Source: Kitasatospora indigofera (GTDB taxonomy: Bacteria; Actinomycetota; Actinomycetes; Streptomycetales; Streptomycetaceae). Taken from it: DNA of 64,000 nt. Positions 16,671-24,701 of this stretch are shown in pieces (within the stretch, counting starts at the first letter, position 1; every line of letters starts with the position of its first letter). The DNA lies in NCBI RefSeq assembly GCF_014655955.1, contig NZ_BNBO01000031.1, positions 1 through 64,000 on the forward strand, read 5' to 3'. Under the pieces are notes generated by a model. That model made no database searches and was not told where the DNA came from. It saw only the letters and a program-made list of their open reading frames with translations. The translations under genes were made by a program, and so were the position numbers.

Positions 16671-18254
16671 TCAGGCCAGCGGCCCGGTGACGCGCTCGAC
16701 GGCCCGCACCAGCTCGCCGGAGGCGACCAGCCCGGCGGCGGCCTCCAGGTCCGGCGAGAGGAAGCGGTCCCGGCCGGCCCCGCCCACGCCCGCCTCGCGG
16801 GCGGCGGCGAGCGCGGCCGCGGTGGCCGGGGCCAGCGGTCCGCTGCCGTCGGCCTGCCGGCGGATCTCCAGCGCGCGGGCGGCGGCGGTCAGCTCGACCG
16901 CGACGATCCGGCCCAGGTTCTCGACGGCCTGGCGCAGCTTGCGGGCGGCCGACCAGCCCATCGACACGTGGTCCTCCTGCATCGCGGAGGACGGGATGGA
17001 GTCGACCGAGGCCGGGACGGCCAGCCGCTTGTTCTCGCTGACCAGCGCCGCCTGGGTGTACTGCGCGATCATCAGGCCGGAGTCCACGCCCGGGTCGTCG
17101 GCCAGGAAGGCCGGCAGGCCGTGCGAGCGGGCCTTGTCGAGCAGCCGGTCGGTGCGGCGCTCGGAGATCGAGCCGAGGTCGGCGGCGGCGATGGCGAGGA
17201 AGTCCAGCACGTACGCGACCGGGGCGCCGTGGAAGTTGCCGTTGGACTCCACCCGGCCGTCGGCCAGCACCACCGGGTTGTCCACCGAGGCGGCCAGCTC
17301 GCGGGAGGCGACCAGCTGGGCGTGCGCGAGGGTGTCGCGGCCGGCGCCGGCCACCTGCGGGGCGCAGCGGATCGAGTAGGCGTCCTGGACGCGCGGGGCG
17401 TCGTCCTGGTGGTGGCCGGTGAGGCCGGAGCCCTTGAGCACGGCGAGCATGTTGGCGGCGCTGAGGGCCTGGCCCGGGTGCGGGCGGATCGGGCCGTGCA
17501 GCTCGGGGGCCAGCACCTTGTCGCTGCCGAGCAGGGCCTCCAGCGACATCGCGGCGGTGATGTCGGCGGTGGTGAACAGGCGGGACAGGTCGGCGATGGC
17601 CATCACCAGCATGCCGAGCATGCCGTCGGTGCCGTTGATGAGGGCCAGGCCCTCCTTCTCCAGCAGCTCGACCGGGGCGATGCCGGCCTCGGCGAGCAGC
17701 TCGCCGGCCGGGCGCTCGGTGCCGTCCGGGCCGTACGCGACGCCCTCGCCCATCAGGACGAGCGCGCAGTGCGAGAGCGGCGCCAGGTCGCCCGAGCAGC
17801 CGAGCGAGCCGAACTCCCGGACGACCGGGGTGATGCCGGCGTTGAGCAGGTCGGCGATGGTCTGCGCGACCAGCGGGCGGACGCCCGTCCGGCCGGAGGC
17901 GAGGGTCTTCATCCGGAGGAACATCAGCGCCCGGACCACCTCGCGCTCCACGGCCGGGCCCATGCCGGCGGCGTGCGAGCGGACCAGCGAGCGCTGCAGC
18001 TGGGCGCGCAGCTCGGGGCTGATGTGGCGGACGGCGAGCGCACCGAAACCGGTGGAGACTCCGTAGACGGGGCGCGGCTCGGCGGCGAGGGCCTCGATGG
18101 TGGCGCGGGCGGCCGCCATCTCGGCGAGCGCGTCCGGGCCGATCTCGACCCGGGCGTTGCCCCGGGCGACGGCGAGGACGTCCTCGGCGCTGACGTCGGC
18201 CTTGCCGACCCGGACGAGCGGCGCGTCGGGGGCCACAGCACTGTGCATATCCAT
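16671..18254 (-). CDS. hutH: Histidine ammonia-lyase (HutH)
   Basis: HutH deaminates L-histidine to urocanate, entering the hut pathway. The 527-residue protein has the MIO-forming segment GSLGCSGDLAPLSH, in which Cys-Ser-Gly stands where most relatives have Ala-Ser-Gly. The family also shows YGVSTGFGAL near the N terminus and the later QDAYSIRCAPQVAGAGRD. The ATG 18254 is preferred; in-frame alternatives are ATG 18248 and 18263, and none has a clear Shine-Dalgarno sequence. It stands alone, 3 kb from hutU, and diverges from fdhD. Confidence 0.95.
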   Translation of the reverse strand: MDMHSAVAPDAPLVRVGKADVSAEDVLAVARGNARVEIGPDALAEMAAARATIEALAAEPRPVYGVSTGFGALAVRHISPELRAQLQRSLVRSHAAGMGPAVEREVVRALMFLRMKTLASGRTGVRPLVAQTIADLLNAGITPVVREFGSLGCSGDLAPLSHCALVLMGEGVAYGPDGTERPAGELLAEAGIAPVELLEKEGLALINGTDGMLGMLVMAIADLSRLFTTADITAAMSLEALLGSDKVLAPELHGPIRPHPGQALSAANMLAVLKGSGLTGHHQDDAPRVQDAYSIRCAPQVAGAGRDTLAHAQLVASRELAASVDNPVVLADGRVESNGNFHGAPVAYVLDFLAIAAADLGSISERRTDRLLDKARSHGLPAFLADDPGVDSGLMIAQYTQAALVSENKRLAVPASVDSIPSSAMQEDHVSMGWSAARKLRQAVENLGRIVAVELTAAARALEIRRQADGSGPLAPATAAALAAAREAGVGGAGRDRFLSPDLEAAAGLVASGELVRAVERVTGPLA

Positions 18255-18273
18255 ATACACCATCACATCAGGT

Positions 18274-18285
18274 GAATGAAGATAT
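18274..18285 (-). promoter_or_regulatory. hutH upstream motif shared with hutU
   Basis: Minus-strand ATATCTTCATTC, 20-31 nt before the hutH ATG, matches the hutU upstream motif at 13742-13731 at 10 of 12 positions. TTGTCA just upstream could serve as a -35. No other 12-mer this similar was noticed between the two genes. Confidence 0.35.
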
Positions 18286-18398
18286 GACAACCGGTGGCGC
18301 GACCCCGGCCGGGTGATCCGCGCCGCCACCCCGGATTACCCGGTCCGCCCCCGAGTGGCGCAGGCTGGTGGGGCGGACCGAACGAAGGCGGAGAACTG

Positions 18399-19274
18399 AT
18401 GGGGCGAGCGACGGCACGGCGCCGGGTGGTCCGGCTGCGCGGGGACACGACCGGCGCGCGGCCGGACGCGCTGGCGGCGGAGGAACCGCTGGAGATACGC
18501 GTCGGCGGCGAGCCGCTGACCGTCACCATGCGCACCCCCGGGGACGACTTCGACCTGGTCGCCGGGTTCCTGGTCGGCGAGGGGCTGGTGCACACCGGCG
18601 ACACCCTGGCCGCCCTGCGGTACTGCGCGGGCACCGACGAGGACGGCGCCAACACCTACAACGTGGTGGACGCGACCCTGCGCGGCGGCGCCGCGCTGCC
18701 GCTCTCCGCCCACCGGAACCTGCTGACCACCAGCGCCTGCGGCCTCTGCGGGCGCGACACCGTCGAAGCGGTCCGCACCCACGTCCGCTGGCCGGTCGCC
18801 GCCGACCCGCTGCGGGTCGCCCCGCGGCTGCTCTACGGGCTGCCGGACCAGCTCCGGGCGGCCCAGCGGACCTTCGACTCGACCGGCGGCCTGCACGCCG
18901 CCGGCCTCTTCGACGCCACCGGCCGGCTGCTCTGCGCCCGCGAGGACGTGGGCCGGCACAACGCCGTGGACAAGGTGATCGGCTGGGCGCTGCGCGAGGG
19001 CCGGCTGCCGCTGGCCGGGCACCTCCTGCTGGTCAGCGGCCGGGCCTCGTTCGAGCTGACCCAGAAGGCGGCGCTGGCGGGCGTCCCGCTGCTGGCCGCC
19101 GTCTCGGCGCCGTCCTCGCTGGCGGCCGACCTGGCCGAGGAGCTCGGCCTGACCCTGGTCGGCTTCCTGCGCGGCGAGAGCGCCAACGTCTACACCCGCC
19201 CCGACCGGGTGACCGCCGGGCCGGCCCCCGCGCCCGCCGGGCCGCCCGTCCACCAGCACGCGCACGGGGGCTGA
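18399..19274 (+). CDS. fdhD: Formate dehydrogenase accessory sulfurtransferase (FdhD)
   Basis: FdhD passes sulfur from a cysteine desulfurase to the molybdenum cofactor of formate dehydrogenases. The 291-residue protein has the TTSACGLCGRD motif with the functional Cys-x-x-Cys (around residues 112-119), FNLVAGFL-like DFDLVAGFLVGEG near residue 47, and the late GRASFELTQKA motif. The ATG at 18399 has GGCGGAGAA upstream. No formate dehydrogenase or moco gene lies in the window, so its client enzyme is elsewhere. Confidence 0.93.
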   Translation: MGRATARRRVVRLRGDTTGARPDALAAEEPLEIRVGGEPLTVTMRTPGDDFDLVAGFLVGEGLVHTGDTLAALRYCAGTDEDGANTYNVVDATLRGGAALPLSAHRNLLTTSACGLCGRDTVEAVRTHVRWPVAADPLRVAPRLLYGLPDQLRAAQRTFDSTGGLHAAGLFDATGRLLCAREDVGRHNAVDKVIGWALREGRLPLAGHLLLVSGRASFELTQKAALAGVPLLAAVSAPSSLAADLAEELGLTLVGFLRGESANVYTRPDRVTAGPAPAPAGPPVHQHAHGG

Positions 19275-19342
19275 GGCCCGCCGGGCGTCCGGGCAGCGGG
19301 GGCGGAACGCGCCGGCCCGGAACGGCACCACCCGGAACGACA

Positions 19343-19373
19343 CCGTCCCGCCCACCGGTGGTGGACGGGACGG
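19343..19373. terminator. Hairpin terminator between fdhD and the secreted protein
   Basis: A 14-bp stem (19343-19356 with 19360-19373, one mismatch) with a 3-nt loop lies between two convergent genes. Confidence 0.6.
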
Positions 19374-19429
19374 CGGACCGGACGGCCGGGGGCGCGGGAC
19401 GGCTCACGTCCCGGCCGGGCCGGCGGACG

Positions 19430-19792
19430 TCAGTCGCGGCTGCGGCGACGGAGCATCAGCACCACCGCGATGATCACGGCGATCACCACCAGCAGCACCA
19501 CGATGCCGATGACCACGCCGATCAGCTTGCCGAAGAACCCCGACTTCTTCTTCTTGGACTTGGACTTCGACTTCGCCAGCTCGGTGTGCTTCTTGGCGAC
19601 GGTCACCGTGCTGCCGCTCGCCGGGGCCGCCGCCGGCGCGCCCTGGACGGCCTGCGCGGCCTGCGCGGGCGCTCCCTGGGCCGACACGGCCACGGCCGTA
19701 CGGGGCGCGGCCTGCGCCGGGGCCGCGGCGATCGCCGCACCGCCGAAGGCCAGCGTCATGGACAGGACCGCACTAGCCAGACGTGCTCTCAT
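19430..19792 (-). CDS. Small secreted/membrane-anchored protein with Lys-rich stem
   Basis: The 120-residue product begins with a Sec signal peptide (positive MRAR, hydrophobic core, cleavage near APAQAA at about residue 28). An Ala/Gln-rich stretch follows, then a strongly basic block KSKSKSKKKK (about residues 74-83). A transmembrane helix of about 22 residues and a final RRRSRD come last. The basic blocks on both sides of the last helix leave topology open. The family is unrecognised; it may be a cell-envelope protein. Confidence 0.72.
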   Translation of the reverse strand: MRARLASAVLSMTLAFGGAAIAAAPAQAAPRTAVAVSAQGAPAQAAQAVQGAPAAAPASGSTVTVAKKHTELAKSKSKSKKKKSGFFGKLIGVVIGIVVLLVVIAVIIAVVLMLRRRSRD

Positions 19793-20008
19793 CGACTCAT
19801 CTCCCCGATCCGGCCGGGCCCACTTGGCCGCCGATCGCGCTCACTGTGCCACGCGCCACGACGGTGCGACAGGCCTGCGGCCACGACTGTTCCCGGACCG
19901 CTACCTGCCCGGAACAGAGCGGTCACCGACACGCACCGGCTACCCCGCCCGCCCCCGTTCATTCATGGGCCGGGCCGGTGCGCCGGCCACCCGGCGGGCG
20001 GGACGGGC

Positions 20009-21838
20009 TCAGGACGGCGGCGGGGAGGCCGGGCCGGAGAGGGCGACCGCGACCAGGGCCCGCATCGCGGAGGCGACCTGACCCAGCGGCAGGGTCGCGT
20101 CGTCCGCGAAGAGTTCGACCAGCCAGCCGCCGGCCACGTTCTGCCCGCCCGCCGCGACCATCCCCCGGTAGCCGCTGACCACCAGCATGGCCTCCTCGGC
20201 GGGGTCGTTGCCGGCCGCGCCGGCCCGCAGGGCGAAGGAGCCGCCGCGGACGGCGCGCCGGGTGAGGGGGTAGTGGCGCAGGTCGAAGATGGCGTCCGGG
20301 GCCTCGATCTGGGCCCGCTGGGTCTCGGCCCGGGAGCTGCTGGGGCCGCTGGTCATCCGGTACACGGCGTGCTGGACGGTGCGCATGAGGTGCGAGCCCG
20401 GCGGGACGTAGGAGATCCACCAGCCGACCGCGTCCAGCAGCCGGGCGGCGGTCTCGGCCACCCCGGCCAGCCGGCCCAGGGTGTCGGCGGGGTGGTGGGA
20501 GCGCACCGCGCCGGCCTGGTCGAGGGTGGCGAGCACGGCGGTGAGCAGCTGGCCGGGGTCGGCGCTGTGGGCGGCGCCGCGGATCCGGCGGCGGTCCCCG
20601 GCGGCGCGCGAGGAGGAGCCGCGGCCGCGGCCGTCCGCGCGGTGGTGCGGGTCGGCGGCGTCGGCGAGCAGGACGGTCGGGTCGGGGGTGAAGCCGGGGC
20701 CGTGGCTGCGGCCGGCCACCACGGGGTGGGCGGCGCGGGCGGCCTTGGCGCGGTACTGGGCGGCGTCGGCGAGCCGGAACAGCCGGTCGGGGGTGGTGAC
20801 CGGGCCGATCGAGTCGCCGGTGGAGGCGACGCCGCAGGCCACGCCCTCGCCCTCGGCCAGGGCGAGCGCCCGGGCGCAGAGCTCCTCGGCGACGGCGACC
20901 ACCTCGTCCGCCTTCTGGCCCTCCGCGAGCAGGCAGAACTCGTCGCCGCCGAGCCGGGCCGCGAGGCTGCCGGGGAGTTTGGCGGCGCCCAGCGAGAGCT
21001 GGTGGGCGAATCGTTCCAGCAGCCGGTCGCCGACCTCGTGGCCGAGCTGGTCGTTGACCCGCTTCAGGCCGTTGACGTCGCAGACCACCAGCGAGACGAC
21101 GGTGTGGTCCCGGTTGTGGGCCTCCAGCGCGCTCTCCAGCCGGGCGTCGACGGCGCGCCGGTTGGCCAGTCCGGTGAGCGGGTCGGTGAAGGCGAGCCGG
21201 CGCAGGTCGGCGAGCCGTTCGGTCTGGGCGAGGCCGGCCGAGATCTGGGCGGCGAGCAGGGTGGCGTAGTCGGCGTCGGCCTCGGTGAACACCGGCAGAC
21301 CGGCGGTGCGGGCCAGGTACAGCTCGCCCCAGGCCTGACCGTGCAGCACGATCGGCGCGACCAGGCAGCACTCGCGCCCGCGCCGGCGCAGCCCGGCCGC
21401 GCGGTGCTGGCGGAACGCGCCGGCGCCCGGCTGGGCGTGGCCGGCGGGTTCGGCGCCGTCCTCGGGTCCGGCCGGGCCGGCGGTCTGCAGCCAGGCGCGC
21501 GGCAGCCGGCCGGTGGTCCAGCGCTCCTCCAGGTAGGTGACGATCTCGGGGAAGTCCGCGACCGGGTAGGACTCGTCCTCCGGCAGCTCCTCCTCCCCCG
21601 GCGCCAGCTCGCCGTGGTTGACCAGCACCCGCAGCCGGCCGGACTCGCGGTCCCAGACCGAGACGGCCGCCATGGTGGCGTCGAGGGCGGCGGTGGCGCG
21701 GACGGCGGCGACCCGGACGGCCTCCAGCGGGGTGAGGGCGCCGGCCATGTCCTGGGCCAGCTCGACCACCGACTGCAGCCGCAGGTCGGGGGAGGGCGCG
21801 GACTGCTCGCGGTCCGTGACGCTGGCCTCACCGCTCAC
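20009..21838 (-). CDS. GAF-GGDEF diguanylate cyclase-like protein
   Basis: The 609-residue cytoplasmic protein has an N-terminal GAF-like sensor domain (about residues 15-180). A GGDEF domain follows (about 190-350) with an intact GGDEF catalytic motif, and a C-terminal unassigned domain of about 200 residues. The inhibitory I-site RxxD normally found just before GGDEF is absent (LPGS stands there), so product feedback may be lacking. The GTG at 21838 was chosen with GAGG upstream; an upstream in-frame extension to 21931 has no ribosome site. It resembles the Streptomyces protein called CdgE. Cyclase activity is expected from the motif but not proven. Confidence 0.88.
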   Translation of the reverse strand: MSGEASVTDREQSAPSPDLRLQSVVELAQDMAGALTPLEAVRVAAVRATAALDATMAAVSVWDRESGRLRVLVNHGELAPGEEELPEDESYPVADFPEIVTYLEERWTTGRLPRAWLQTAGPAGPEDGAEPAGHAQPGAGAFRQHRAAGLRRRGRECCLVAPIVLHGQAWGELYLARTAGLPVFTEADADYATLLAAQISAGLAQTERLADLRRLAFTDPLTGLANRRAVDARLESALEAHNRDHTVVSLVVCDVNGLKRVNDQLGHEVGDRLLERFAHQLSLGAAKLPGSLAARLGGDEFCLLAEGQKADEVVAVAEELCARALALAEGEGVACGVASTGDSIGPVTTPDRLFRLADAAQYRAKAARAAHPVVAGRSHGPGFTPDPTVLLADAADPHHRADGRGRGSSSRAAGDRRRIRGAAHSADPGQLLTAVLATLDQAGAVRSHHPADTLGRLAGVAETAARLLDAVGWWISYVPPGSHLMRTVQHAVYRMTSGPSSSRAETQRAQIEAPDAIFDLRHYPLTRRAVRGGSFALRAGAAGNDPAEEAMLVVSGYRGMVAAGGQNVAGGWLVELFADDATLPLGQVASAMRALVAVALSGPASPPPS

Positions 21839-22138
21839 CGGCTCGCCTCGATCCTGTGGTCGGTCGTGGGTCGTTCGTGTGGTCGTCCGGTCGTCGTGGG
21901 TGCCGCCACGGTCACCGCCTCGGCCGGGCACGACTCCGGTGCCCCAAGACTAGGGCGACTTGCCGGGCGTATGCCCCATTTGTCCGGGACGACGCGTCCG
22001 GCCGCGCCACGGCTTCAGTCGTTGCGCGTACGCCGGGGGCGTCAGGCGTACGGCCGGCGCCGGTCGCTCCCGGAGCCCGGCGGCCCCGGAGTCCGGCGGC
22101 CCGGCCCTGGACGCAGCGGCAGAGCCGCCCCGCGGCCG

Positions 22139-23278
22139 TCAGTCCGTGCGGACCCGGCGCGAGAGCAGCCAGGGCTCGACCAGGCCGAGCCCGCGCACCG
22201 GGCGGCGCCACATCGGCTGCAGCCGGAACCGGTGCCCGGCGTTGACGTCCACCCCGACCGGCAGTCCGGCCGCGGCCGAGATGGCGTCGGCGAGGTCCGG
22301 GCCGTCCAGCTCCGCGGGCGCGACGCTGCCGTTCTGCTCCAGCACGGCCGCGAACTCGCCGTCGATCAGCACCGCGTCCTTGGGCGCGATCGAGGTGAGC
22401 CGGCTGGCCAGGTTCACCGTGGTGCCGAACACGTCGCCCATCCGGGAGGTCACGGTGCCGAAGGCGAGACCGACCCGCAGCTCGGGCATCGTGTCGTCGT
22501 CCGCCAGCGTCTCGACCAGGCCGAGCGCGATCTCGGCGGCCGTCACCGGGTCCTCCGAGACGTACAGGATCTCGTCGCCGAGGGTCTTGATGACCCGGCC
22601 GCCGAGGCCCGCGATCAGGTCCGAGCAGGTGTTCTCGAAGGTCTCGACCAGCTCGCCGAGCTCCTCCTCCTCCAGCCGGCGCGACAGCCGGGTGAACCCG
22701 ACCAGGTCGGCGAAGCCGACGGCCAGCCGGCCGCTGGTGATCTCGGCGTCCTCGGCCGCCTGCACCACCCGGCCGGTGACGGCCGCCAGCTGCCGGCGCC
22801 AGACGTAGACCAGGAACTGCTCCAGCTCCGGCAGCAGGAGTTCGACCAGCGGGTAGGCGACGTCGGCGCGGGTCAGGCCCGGTTCGACGGCCTGGGTCAG
22901 GCTGTCCAGGAAGGTGTCCATCTGCCAGCCGGCCAGCCGGGCGGTGGTCTGGCCGGTGGAGCGCGCCACCTGGATCGCCATCGACTCGCTCAGCAGCCCG
23001 GACTCCACCAGGCCGGCCAGCCGGCGCAGGGCGATCACGTCGCCGTCGGTCAGCGCCCGGGACTGCCCGATGTCCGGGAAGCCCATCGCCCGCCAGAAGC
23101 GGGTGGCCAGCTCCATCGGCACATCGGCGGCCCGGGCGGCCTGGTACGGGGTGTAGCGGCGTGGTGCGTCCAGGATCAGCCGCTCAAGATCCAGCGCGAC
23201 CGTCTGGTCGTCCGGATCCGCCTTGGCGCCGCCGTTGCCGTCCTCTGCCACCGGTCCGTCCCCGTGCGGTCGCCGCAC
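22139..23278 (-). CDS. cya: Class III adenylate cyclase
   Basis: The 379-residue cytoplasmic protein has an N-terminal regulatory half (about 1-180, with a segment resembling a helix-turn-helix) and a C-terminal class III cyclase domain. Metal aspartates are in VGFADLVGFTRLS and KTLGDE, the adenine-selecting Lys is in VIKTLGDE, and the matching Asp is in DVFGTTVNLASRL together with the catalytic Asn and Arg. These choices indicate ATP rather than GTP as substrate. Start GTG 23278, with GTG 23251 as alternative. The gene matches the single adenylate cyclase known in Streptomyces, important for germination. Confidence 0.9.
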   Translation of the reverse strand: MRRPHGDGPVAEDGNGGAKADPDDQTVALDLERLILDAPRRYTPYQAARAADVPMELATRFWRAMGFPDIGQSRALTDGDVIALRRLAGLVESGLLSESMAIQVARSTGQTTARLAGWQMDTFLDSLTQAVEPGLTRADVAYPLVELLLPELEQFLVYVWRRQLAAVTGRVVQAAEDAEITSGRLAVGFADLVGFTRLSRRLEEEELGELVETFENTCSDLIAGLGGRVIKTLGDEILYVSEDPVTAAEIALGLVETLADDDTMPELRVGLAFGTVTSRMGDVFGTTVNLASRLTSIAPKDAVLIDGEFAAVLEQNGSVAPAELDGPDLADAISAAAGLPVGVDVNAGHRFRLQPMWRRPVRGLGLVEPWLLSRRVRTD

Positions 23279-23436
23279 TCGCTCATGTCCCGCCTACTCG
23301 ACTTCCCCGGCGGTGGCGCACACCGCCCACCCCGGGGGGTAGTGGCGCGCCTCACACCGCTGCCAGGTGGAATGTTCGCACGAAATCGCGTAATCCGGGG
23401 CATCCGCCCAGGGCGGGCGGGCCCGGGGGTACCGAC

Positions 23437-24351
23437 TCAGCCACTCTCCGGCCGTACGTGTACGACGTCCCCGGCCGCGACCGGCTGCCGGGTCCCGTCG
23501 GCCGTCCGGACCACCAGACGGCCGTCGCCGTCGATCGCCACCGCCTCGCCCACCAGCTCGCGCCCGCCCGGCAGCTGGACCCGGACGGCCCGGCCGAGGG
23601 TGGCGCAACGGTCGGTGTACGCGGGCAGCAGTCCGCTCGCCTGCGGGTCGCCGGCGGCGGCCGTCCACTCCCGGTACAGGTCGGCGAACTCGCGCAGCAG
23701 GGCCCGCAGCAGGGTGTCGCGCTCGGTGACGGCGGCGCCGGCCAGCAGCAGCGAGGCGGCGGCCGGGACGGGCAGTTCGTCGGCCCGCAGCGAGACGTTG
23801 ATCCCCAGGCCCGCGACCACGGCGCCGCCGCCGAGTTCGGTGAGGATGCCGCCGATCTTGCGCTCGGTGCCGTCGATCGTCACCTGGAGGTCGTTGGGCC
23901 ACTTCAGCGAGACGTCCACCTCGGCGACCCGGCCGAGCGTGCTGGCGGCCGCCACGCCGACCAGGATCGGCAGCCAGCCGTAGCGCTCCACCGGGACGGC
24001 GGCGGGGCGCAGCAGGACGGAGAGGAAGATCCCGGAGCGGGCCGGCGCCGTCCAGGTGCGCTCCAGCCGGCCGCGCCCCGCGCTCTGCTCCTCGGCGATC
24101 AGCACCGCGCCCTCGGGCAGGCCCTCGCGGGCGCGGGCGGCCAGGTCGGTGTTGGTGGAGCCGGTCCGGGCGACCACGTCGACGGAGGTCCAGAAGCCGC
24201 CGGGGCCCAGCAGGTCGTGGCGCAGCGCCGTGGCGTCCAGCGGCGGGCGGTCCAGGTCGGTCCACGGGGACGGCCCGGCGCCGCCGAAGCCGCGCAGTCC
24301 GCTGCGGCGGGGGGCGGACTCGTCGGCAGGTTCGCTCAGTGACTCGCTCAT
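23437..24351 (-). CDS. birA: Biotin--[acetyl-CoA-carboxylase] ligase (BirA)
   Basis: BirA makes biotinyl-AMP and attaches biotin to the carrier lysine of acyl-CoA carboxylases. The 304-residue protein has the STNTD motif, the biotin-AMP loop GRGRLERTW, and KWPNDL with the catalytic Lys, followed by a small C-terminal SH3-like domain. It lacks the N-terminal winged helix of the E. coli repressor form, so it is a ligase only. ATG 24351 is preceded by TAGGCT at 7 nt, suggesting a leaderless mRNA. It diverges from pccB, and its substrate AccA2 is encoded 4 kb away. Confidence 0.95.
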   Translation of the reverse strand: MSESLSEPADESAPRRSGLRGFGGAGPSPWTDLDRPPLDATALRHDLLGPGGFWTSVDVVARTGSTNTDLAARAREGLPEGAVLIAEEQSAGRGRLERTWTAPARSGIFLSVLLRPAAVPVERYGWLPILVGVAAASTLGRVAEVDVSLKWPNDLQVTIDGTERKIGGILTELGGGAVVAGLGINVSLRADELPVPAAASLLLAGAAVTERDTLLRALLREFADLYREWTAAAGDPQASGLLPAYTDRCATLGRAVRVQLPGGRELVGEAVAIDGDGRLVVRTADGTRQPVAAGDVVHVRPESG

Positions 24352-24364
24352 GGGGCCGAGCCTA
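24352..24364 (-). promoter_or_regulatory. Candidate -10 box of birA, leaderless
   Basis: Minus-strand TAGGCT (24364-24359) is followed by 7 nt and the ATG at 24351. No Shine-Dalgarno sequence lies in between. Confidence 0.45.
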
Positions 24365-24555
24365 GAGGCGGCGGGTGACGGCGGCACGCAGGCGGCCCGG
24401 TCCGGTGACCGCGGGTGACGGCGCCACCCGGGCGGCCGGCACGGATGAGCACGGGCGGTGTCGGTGACCGCGCGTTGCAACGGCGGGCCGGCGGGCGGCC
24501 GGGACAGGATGGTGACGGGCGCCGGCACCGGCGCGCAGTCCGCCCCATCGTCCCG

Positions 24556-24594
24556 CATAACGCTCGTTAACACACTGTGTCGCTGGCCATAACG
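24556..24594. promoter_or_regulatory. Candidate operator cluster in the birA-pccB intergenic region
   Basis: The 350-nt gap between birA and pccB carries an inverted repeat TAACG-CT-CGTTA (24558-24569), an abutting inverted repeat ACACA-C-TGTGT (24570-24580), and a second CATAACG (24588-24594) 32 nt after the first (24556-24562). A TACGCT further down, before the pccB leader, could be the -10. The repeats are candidate repressor sites for the carboxylase genes. Confidence 0.4.
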
Positions 24595-24701
24595 GGAAAC
24601 GGTCCGCGCTGGCTACGCTACTCAACGGTAGTTCGTTGCGCCGCCCTGCCCTCACCCCAGTACTGACAGGTCGCGGCCCATGGATCAGGGAGAGCCACCG
24701 G

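Noticed and set aside
18368..23983. A single plus-strand frame open for about 1870 codons.
   Set aside because: It lies opposite and out of phase with fdhD, the GGDEF, cyclase and other genes. Its translation is Arg/Gly/Pro-rich without domains, a known artefact of high GC content.
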